A stretch of DNA of 64,000 bases, taken from assembly GCA_035399845.1 (NCBI GenBank), contig DAOPJV010000006.1, positions 1 to 64,000 of the forward strand. Direction: 5' to 3'. Of the stretch, positions 57,976 through 64,000 are shown piece after piece; the first letter of the stretch is position 1, and every line of letters starts with the position of its first letter. The notes under the pieces were generated by a model. The model saw only the letters and a program-made list of their open reading frames with translations, was not told the origin of the DNA and did no database searches. A program made the position numbers and the translations under genes. The stretch comes from ECT2AJA-110-A sp035399845 (GTDB taxonomy: Bacteria; Planctomycetota; Phycisphaerae; UBA1845; UTPLA1).

Positions 57976-59124
57976 ATGATGTCACGGTCAACGAGGCTCA
58001 CGCCGCGAATCCGCCGGCCGACGGCGAGAGCGGGACTCTTCGCGATCGCGCTGCTCTCCGCCGGTTGCGCCCGCCTCGGACCCATGACGATTGCCGGCGA
58101 TCGCTTCAATTACAACGACGCCGCAGCGCGTTCGGCGAACGAGCAACTCCTTCTCAATCTGGTGCGACTTCGATACGGCGAGCCCACCTACTGGCTGGAG
58201 ATCTCTTCGATGCTCAGCCAGTATGAACTCCAGGTCGGCGGCGCCCTGACGCAATTCGATTACACATTGATGCCGCTACGTCGTCGCTCGTTGCGCGCCG
58301 CCAACGGGCTCGACCCCGATCCCGTTGTGAGCCGACAGCAGGAGGCAAACCTCGAATACATCGATCGACCGACCATCACCTACGTGCCGCTTCAGGGCCG
58401 CGACTTTGCGAACCGTCTCCTCACGCCGATCCCACCGGAGACGCTCCTCGCCCTTGCCGAGTCGGGCTGGCCCATCGACCGCCTCTTGGATTGCTGCGTG
58501 CAGCGAATCAACGACGTATCGAATACGCCGATCCACGATGTCGCAGTCAATCCGTCATTCGATCCAGGCCCCTTCAATCGCGCCTCGGCGCTGTTCCGCG
58601 CCATTCAGGATTGTGGCGACCTCCATTTCAGCGTCAGCCATGACGCGTCCGACAACGCCGCCCGACTCGATCCTCCGTCGTCATCCTCCCCCGCACACGC
58701 CGAGGTTCAGGAGCTCGGCGGACTGTTGCGCGTCGATCTGGCGCGACAGCGCATCCAACTGGCCGCGCGCGCTGCGCCGCCGCCCCCCAACACACTCACC
58801 CTGCAGACGCGATCGTTGCTGGCGACGATGTTTGCGCTCTCCGAGAGCTTCACGCCGCCCGCCGATCACGTCACGGCCGGCGAAACGCTTCCGGGAGCGC
58901 CCGCGGAACTCAACGCCGCCGCGAAGTGGCTCGACATTCAAACCAGCCGACTGCCCGCGACCGACGCGTACGTTCAGGTCTTTCACCACGGCTACTGGTT
59001 CCGCATCGAATCGAGAGATTATCGCTCGAAACGTACCTTCGCGCTGTTGATTTACCTGCTCTCCCTTCAGACAGCCAATGTTGGCGGCGCAGCGCCCGTC
59101 CTTTCACTGCCGACCGGTGGATAA
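57976..59124 (+). CDS. Lipoprotein of an uncharacterised family
   Basis: 382 residues (tandem ATGs at 57976 and 57979). Lipobox L-L-S-A-G-C31. After it comes F-N-Y-N-D-A-A-A-R-S and Q-L-L-L-N-L-V-R-L-R-Y-G-E-P, the signature of a lipoprotein family of unknown function seen mostly in Gammaproteobacteria. The middle has a proline/alanine-rich stretch; the end has Y-W-F-R-I-E-S-R-D. Last gene of the operon, 20 bp after the amidohydrolase, which suggests an envelope role for the pathway. Confidence 0.85.
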   Translation: MMSRSTRLTPRIRRPTARAGLFAIALLSAGCARLGPMTIAGDRFNYNDAAARSANEQLLLNLVRLRYGEPTYWLEISSMLSQYELQVGGALTQFDYTLMPLRRRSLRAANGLDPDPVVSRQQEANLEYIDRPTITYVPLQGRDFANRLLTPIPPETLLALAESGWPIDRLLDCCVQRINDVSNTPIHDVAVNPSFDPGPFNRASALFRAIQDCGDLHFSVSHDASDNAARLDPPSSSSPAHAEVQELGGLLRVDLARQRIQLAARAAPPPPNTLTLQTRSLLATMFALSESFTPPADHVTAGETLPGAPAELNAAAKWLDIQTSRLPATDAYVQVFHHGYWFRIESRDYRSKRTFALLIYLLSLQTANVGGAAPVLSLPTGG

Positions 59125-59181
59125 CCGGACGCCGGCGCCGCGATTCTCAACGCCTCAACCCTCATCTGAACAGGTTCCCCC

Positions 59182-59229
59182 CAAATGAAAAACACCCGCC
59201 CGCCGCGGCGCGATGGCCGGGCGGGCGGG
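59182..59229 (-). terminator. Rho-independent terminator of the beta-helix protein gene
   Basis: CCCGCCCGCC (59195-59204) pairs with GGCGGGCGGG (59220-59229) with an inner CGGC/GCCG stem. Read on the minus strand the stem is followed by TGTTTTTCATTT. It lies about 65 bases after the stop of the minus-strand giant gene and just beyond the end of the plus-strand operon. Confidence 0.75.
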
Positions 59230-59295
59230 CGAGTCGTCTTTGTCGAGCGCATTCAATCGACGAATGCACAATGAACACGCATCCGCGTCAACGCC

Positions 59296-62200
59296 TTACA
59301 GCGGCGGGTTGAAGACCGTCGGCAGTTCCTCGCACGTACCGACCTCGTTGTCTTCGGCGCCCTCGCAGATCTGCAGGTCATCCCACTCGAACGGAACGCC
59401 TTCGATGTCGCCATCCGCGTCGAGATCGCATCGGAAGTTCGACGCATTGAGCGCCTGGCCGTCGGCCGCCGTGACCAGCGCCGCGTCCGTCGCGTCGACC
59501 AGGCCATCGCCGTCGACATCGCCGAGCAGAACCGGCCAGCAGACCTCGACCTGGATCGGGAAGCCGTCCAGATCCTTCGCCTCGAAGGCGACTGTGAAGA
59601 CCTCCCCATCCGTGATGTTGTCAACTTCGATCACGAACTCATCCCACACCTTGACGGGCAGCAGCGACACGATCGTGCCGCTGGAAATCGTGAAGTCGCC
59701 CGCGACCAGCGTGTCGCCGTCCGCCGAGCGGATTTCACGATCGAAGGCAAACACGATCCGCATCGCGCCGTCGCGCGGCTCGACATCCCCCGGGGCGATG
59801 TCATAATTCGTCGTCAGATGCGTCTTGCGCGACGCGATGGACGTCACCTCGGGCGTGCAGGCGCTGGCGCTGTCGCCGCTTGCGGCGTATGCGATCGCGT
59901 AGTCGTCGCCCATCGGCGATGGACTTCCTTCGATCACACCGTCACCGTCCAGGTCGCAGCGATGTTGGTCCTTCGTCGGGATGACGCCATTCAGCGTCTT
60001 GATCGCCGACCAGTCGTACTTGTTGACGAGACCGTCGCCCGTCACATCGCCTTCCAGCACGCGCCACGTGTAGTCGACAGTCACTTCGTTCCCGGTCACG
60101 CTCTCCACGACGAACGACAGGCCCACGCACGACGCGTTCGTTACGCCCGTGAGCGTCACATCGATCACATCCAGTTCCGGCGATTGCGAAACGGCGCTGA
60201 TGGTCGCGTTGATGACGGTGAAGTCCGTCGTGACGAAGTCGTCGCCATCGGCGGAATAGACGGGGCGATCGTAGGCGAACGTCAGCGTCATAACGCCGTT
60301 GATCGCTCGCGGTTCGACACCGTCGGGAGCGATGACGTATTCGCTCACGCCGCCGTGCGACATGCGCGAACCGCCTTCGACCAATCCCGGCGCCAGGAAC
60401 TCGTAGCAGCCCATGTCGACGAATGGCGCGACGCCATTGCCGCGATCCGCAATCTCCGGATCGTCCGCGAAGCGGGGCGCGCCATCGAGGTCCACAGGCG
60501 TCGTCTCCATCGTGTCGTCGTCCTCGTCCAGATCCGCAAGATCCGCCGGAACACTCAGGTTGTCACCGGCGTCGATGCACGAGGAACCGACTCCGAGACG
60601 ATAGTCGACGTTGTCCTGGAAGACGGGGTTCTTGTCGGTGTTGCCGACGCCCGGATGGACGTTGTCGCCCTCCAGATCGTCCTCAATACAGGAATAGGTC
60701 ACGTCGCCGATCGGATAGCCCGGCGTGCCTTCGTACGTGACCTGCGTCTCGAATTGCGGACACGTTGGCAGCCCGCAGTGGGAATTGTTGCCCCAGAGGA
60801 CACAGTTCGTGAGCGTCACCTCCGCGTTGTAGTTGTAAACGCCCGCCCCCAGGAACTCCGATTCGTTATCGGCAAACGTGCAGTTCGTGATCACGGCGTT
60901 GCTGTTCGTGTTGTACACAGCGCCGCCACCGCCGGCGCCCTGCACGATTCCCGAATTCCTGGCGAACAGACAGTTCGTGATCGTCGGGCTGGCGTTCCAG
61001 TTGCTCGCCGCCGCCCCGAGGTATCCCTCGTTGTCGACGAACCTGCAGTTCACGACGTTCGGATCGGCGTACAGGCAGTACATGCCGCCCCCGAGGAACG
61101 CCAGGTTCTGCTCGATCCGGCAGTTCATGATCGTCGCCGAACCATTCACGATGCGAAGACCGCCGCCTTCGCCCTCTGTGAACGCATTGATGATCAGGAA
61201 TCCGTCGAGCGTCGCCGTCGTGTCGACATTGGAAGCAACGACAATGTGCTCGGAGTTATCCGACGCATTACCGACAGCGCCGATATCGCCTTCCAGAATC
61301 GACTTGAGGTTCGCGACATCCCGGAGATCCGGGTCCGGTTCCTGTAGCCCGCCGTATCCGCCGCGAATTGCGACAAACGCCGGCAGTTCGAAGCTCGCCA
61401 GCCGGTCGCCCGGCGTGTAGTTGACGCCGTCGTCCGGTCGATAGCTTCCCTGGGCCACACGAATCTCGCCGACGCGATCACAAATGCTCGACGCCTTCGC
61501 CGCGGCGATCGCATCCTGAAGCGAATTGAACGCGTTCGCCCAATCACTCCCGTCACCGGCCCCGCTCGCGACACGATCCACATACAGAACCCGCTCGCCC
61601 GGCGTCGTCTGGATCTCGCAGGCGTCGATCAGACCGTTCCCGTCGCAGTCGATGTCCTCGCCGCGAAGGCGAATATTCGTTGCGCCAGCCGGGTACAAAT
61701 AGGAGTCAAATGTGCCCCAACCGCCCACAACGACGGAATGGCCGTTAACGTGCGACGACGTGGTGTGGTATCCCTGCTCCACTTTGAGGGTCGCAACTTT
61801 GTATCCCGAGCCAGCGATCGCTACAAACTCAGCCGGCGCGACTGTGTCGCCGTCCAGCGTCACCCAGCCCAACAACGCGTCCTCGTCGCTCGCGATGATC
61901 GAGATGAAGTGGTTGTCGTACTGGGGATCGAACCCCTCGACAAGGTCAACATTCGACGAGAACTCATAGCTGTAGTCGAATAGGGTCGAGGGCGTGAGGT
62001 TTAGTTGAGAAGGATCGCCGATCCTCTGAACCGCATTGCTGCTCCGCATGAACTGGACGACATGAATCTTCTGGCCGCCTTCGCTCGCGAAGACGTGGTC
62101 GCCGCTGAGCGTCTGATCCAGGAACTCGCCCCTGTCGATCGTACCGACCGAAGTGTTGTCCACAAGAATCGTCGTGTCATCCTCCGCCGCGACGATTCGG

Positions 62201-64000
62201 TAATAGCTTGGGTACTCAGTCGGATTCTCATCGTCTCCACGCGCTGGTAGATTTGCCGCCACGTAGACACTGCCCCAAATCTCGACGGGCGGGGCCGTTT
62301 CCATCGTCGGATCCGCCCAGGGGGCGCCGGTTGGGATGTTCGCGGCCACGTTTCCGTTGATGACGTACACAGGCTTGCTGGCGGTAACCACGGAACCCGT
62401 CAGATCTGACGTGGTGACATCGCCACCCACGCCCGCCGCCAGGAACCCCTGGCCCCGCTGAAGTGTCAGCGGGATCTCGATTCCGGCGGGGTGATTCTCG
62501 CCATTTTCCACATAGAGTTCGTCCGCAGGGACAATCGCTACCTGGGTGTTGTCTTGTGTAGCGACGACGAGGAATTGCGGTTGATCGGGGGACATCTCCC
62601 GGGTCGATTTAGTGTTCGTCACGATAATGTACTCAGCGCCCAACGCATCGACGGGATAGTCGAGCGCCGCATCAGTGGCCTCCAAGGCCCCGGCCACTTG
62701 AACGCAACGAATGTCGTGATCGGCCGTCACTCGAACCACATTCAGACCAATCTCGCCCGCGACCCAATTCGACGAGGCGACATCCGGCAATCGAACGACG
62801 GCAACGGATTCGGGTTTCACCGTCATCGCGATTCGATTCTCCGGCCCCGGCATGTTCATCGGGTACTCGACGACCACTTCGGTCTCCACGTCCGCCGTCA
62901 GATGCAATTGGACTCTGGGCGTCTGGCCCTGGAGATAGGCCGGCATGAATGCGAGGATGAACTCGCGCCCCTTTGTGTCGACGGGGAGCGGCGCGTCGTA
63001 GCCGTCCGGGACATTGTTCTCGTTGCAATCGGGGTCACAGGAATCGGGCACGCCGTTCTGATCGCAATCGTCGCTGGTGTGATTTGCGATGTCGAGATCG
63101 TCGGGAATACCGTTCTCGTTACAGTCGGGCTCGCACTTATCCAGAATGCAGTTCTCATTGAGATCCAATGCGCCCGGCTGATTGATTTCGTCAGGATCAG
63201 GAACGCCGTTGCCGTCGCAATCCTGGCACGTGTCGATCACGCCGTCATCGTTGGTGTCGAGGTCGTCGCACTCCGGATCCGCATCGCATGCCGCGATTTC
63301 GATCGCGTCGGGTCCGCCGGTTCCATTGCAGTCGAGGTCGGCAAATTCGTACGCCCCGAGGTCCGTCTCCGAACCCGCGCAGCCAACCTGGACCGGCGCC
63401 GGGGCGCCCGGTAGCTGGCGCGGATTCAGGTCGATGTCCGGCGTTTTTTCGCCGAAGTCATCATCGCCATCGACGTTGTAGACGTCGTCGGGAACGAAGG
63501 AGACATCACCGACATCGATGCACGCCGAGCCCGACTGAAGCGACAGGTCTTCTCCATCGAAGGTGCCGGCAACGCCATCGACGCCGAATTCGTTGACGAA
63601 TCCGGGCGCCGCGCCGTGATTGCCCTCGGCGGTAACGCTCTGCCTGAGTTCGAATTCGGGCGCAAGGGGATTCAGTGAGTTCAGAAACTGAATCGAGGAA
63701 TTCTCCACATGAAACTGCGTTGTGGGCGCCGATAGGTCCGGAACAGCGATTTGCGTACCTTCGAGGTCCGCGAGATCTGTCGAGTTGTTGCGGAACACAC
63801 AATTCGCAACCAATGATGCGTCATCGCCGTAAACGCTCATCAACCCGCCGCCAAGGTTTCCTCCGATGACCTTGTTATCGCTGAAAGTACAGTTGATTGT
63901 CCTCAGAAGGCCGCCCGCGTGCATGATCGCTCCGCCTCGGGCCGCGAACAAGTCCCGGTTGTCCTGGGCTTCATTCGCGCTAAAGACACAGTTTGTGAAA
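59296..64000 (-). CDS. Giant secreted protein: beta-helix repeats, IgGFc-binding-type domain, dockerin-like loops (partial, start beyond window)
   Basis: The frame stays open to the right window edge (upstream codons read T-N-C-V-F-S-A-N-E-A), so the start and signal peptide lie outside. At least 1567 residues. From the visible N-terminus: right-handed beta-helix repeats (N-C-T-F-S-D-N, N-C-V-F-R-N-N) with G-G-A/G-G-G-L; a D-C-x-x-N-G-x-P-D calcium-loop block (about 215-325); an IgGFc-binding-type domain (about 325-770, starting K-G-R-E-F-I-L-A-F-M-P); a second beta-helix (about 790-1180, Y-V-D-R-V-A-S-G-A-G-D-G, then N-C-R/N-C-L/N-C-T repeats, end C-I-D-A-G-D-N); then two tail modules each with a dockerin-like loop (VTGDGLVNKYDW, GDVDGDGLVDATDA). 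Probably a surface adhesin or structural protein. Confidence 0.88.
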   Translation of the reverse strand, partial: FTNCVFSANEAQDNRDLFAARGGAIMHAGGLLRTINCTFSDNKVIGGNLGGGLMSVYGDDASLVANCVFRNNSTDLADLEGTQIAVPDLSAPTTQFHVENSSIQFLNSLNPLAPEFELRQSVTAEGNHGAAPGFVNEFGVDGVAGTFDGEDLSLQSGSACIDVGDVSFVPDDVYNVDGDDDFGEKTPDIDLNPRQLPGAPAPVQVGCAGSETDLGAYEFADLDCNGTGGPDAIEIAACDADPECDDLDTNDDGVIDTCQDCDGNGVPDPDEINQPGALDLNENCILDKCEPDCNENGIPDDLDIANHTSDDCDQNGVPDSCDPDCNENNVPDGYDAPLPVDTKGREFILAFMPAYLQGQTPRVQLHLTADVETEVVVEYPMNMPGPENRIAMTVKPESVAVVRLPDVASSNWVAGEIGLNVVRVTADHDIRCVQVAGALEATDAALDYPVDALGAEYIIVTNTKSTREMSPDQPQFLVVATQDNTQVAIVPADELYVENGENHPAGIEIPLTLQRGQGFLAAGVGGDVTTSDLTGSVVTASKPVYVINGNVAANIPTGAPWADPTMETAPPVEIWGSVYVAANLPARGDDENPTEYPSYYRIVAAEDDTTILVDNTSVGTIDRGEFLDQTLSGDHVFASEGGQKIHVVQFMRSSNAVQRIGDPSQLNLTPSTLFDYSYEFSSNVDLVEGFDPQYDNHFISIIASDEDALLGWVTLDGDTVAPAEFVAIAGSGYKVATLKVEQGYHTTSSHVNGHSVVVGGWGTFDSYLYPAGATNIRLRGEDIDCDGNGLIDACEIQTTPGERVLYVDRVASGAGDGSDWANAFNSLQDAIAAAKASSICDRVGEIRVAQGSYRPDDGVNYTPGDRLASFELPAFVAIRGGYGGLQEPDPDLRDVANLKSILEGDIGAVGNASDNSEHIVVASNVDTTATLDGFLIINAFTEGEGGGLRIVNGSATIMNCRIEQNLAFLGGGMYCLYADPNVVNCRFVDNEGYLGAAASNWNASPTITNCLFARNSGIVQGAGGGGAVYNTNSNAVITNCTFADNESEFLGAGVYNYNAEVTLTNCVLWGNNSHCGLPTCPQFETQVTYEGTPGYPIGDVTYSCIEDDLEGDNVHPGVGNTDKNPVFQDNVDYRLGVGSSCIDAGDNLSVPADLADLDEDDDTMETTPVDLDGAPRFADDPEIADRGNGVAPFVDMGCYEFLAPGLVEGGSRMSHGGVSEYVIAPDGVEPRAINGVMTLTFAYDRPVYSADGDDFVTTDFTVINATISAVSQSPELDVIDVTLTGVTNASCVGLSFVVESVTGNEVTVDYTWRVLEGDVTGDGLVNKYDWSAIKTLNGVIPTKDQHRCDLDGDGVIEGSPSPMGDDYAIAYAASGDSASACTPEVTSIASRKTHLTTNYDIAPGDVEPRDGAMRIVFAFDREIRSADGDTLVAGDFTISSGTIVSLLPVKVWDEFVIEVDNITDGEVFTVAFEAKDLDGFPIQVEVCWPVLLGDVDGDGLVDATDAALVTAADGQALNASNFRCDLDADGDIEGVPFEWDDLQICEGAEDNEVGTCEELPTVFNPPL

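Noticed and set aside
59818..61347. 509-codon plus-strand frame opposite the beta-helix gene
   Set aside because: No start signal or family features; the minus strand has regular N-C-x-F repeats and a dedicated terminator.

Overview
The window is GC-rich chromosomal DNA that reads as a member of the Planctomycetota, probably a Phycisphaerae-like lineage. The evidence is the combination of ECF sigma factors with a T-L-Q-P-T-A-L-V-H-E-A-Y signature paired with membrane Ser/Thr kinases carrying TPR or WD40 repeats, PEP-CTERM exported proteins, dockerin-like double Ca-binding tails on unrelated secreted proteins, a prepilin-type protein and many D-x-D-x-D-G calcium repeats. I see no rRNA, tRNA, CRISPR array, insertion sequence, integrase or phage gene. 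The genus assignment is inference.

Layout. 0.4-3 kb: a secreted FG-GAP/UnbV protein and a PEP-CTERM protein (minus). 3.2-11.6 kb: ECF sigma, TPR kinase, a Cys-rich secreted protein and a subtilisin-like protease (plus). 11.7-14.6 kb: a hybrid histidine kinase with two FixL-type PAS domains and a small coupled ORF (minus). 14.8-25.2 kb: two more ECF/kinase pairs (one WD40, one TPR), a decayed secreted-protein gene and a lipoprotein (minus). 25.3-31.4 kb: a calcium-repeat lipoprotein and a 1496-residue exported protein whose domain order follows the pore-forming B component of anthrax-type binary toxins (minus). 31.6-35.4 kb: an ECF sigma overlapping a WD40 kinase (plus).

35.5-49.8 kb is a coherent beta-glucan (laminarin-like) degradation locus: two secreted GH16 endoglucanases, a secreted GH3 beta-glucosidase, a LacI-type regulator, a prepilin-like protein, a large protein with repeated beta-sandwich-like modules and two PEP-CTERM proteins. 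Palindromes of the form TGAAAC-N-GTTTCA lie in front of the first GH16, in the GH3/lacI divergent region and over the start region of lacI, so one LacI regulon is likely.

49.9-53.7 kb: the fifth ECF/kinase pair (minus). 53.9-59.1 kb: a compact plus-strand gene run (alpha/beta hydrolase, isochorismatase-like hydrolase, membrane-anchored ABM-domain protein, amidohydrolase, lipoprotein) that looks metabolic and accessory. 59.3-64.0 kb: a giant secreted beta-helix/IgGFc-binding-type protein, minus strand, cut by the right window edge.

The outstanding themes are five ECF-sigma/Ser-Thr-kinase modules in 64 kb, three of which carry a threonine where ordinary sigma factors carry the acidic region 2.2 motif (a possible phospho-switch), and the protective-antigen-like pore protein, which sits divergently next to one of these modules.
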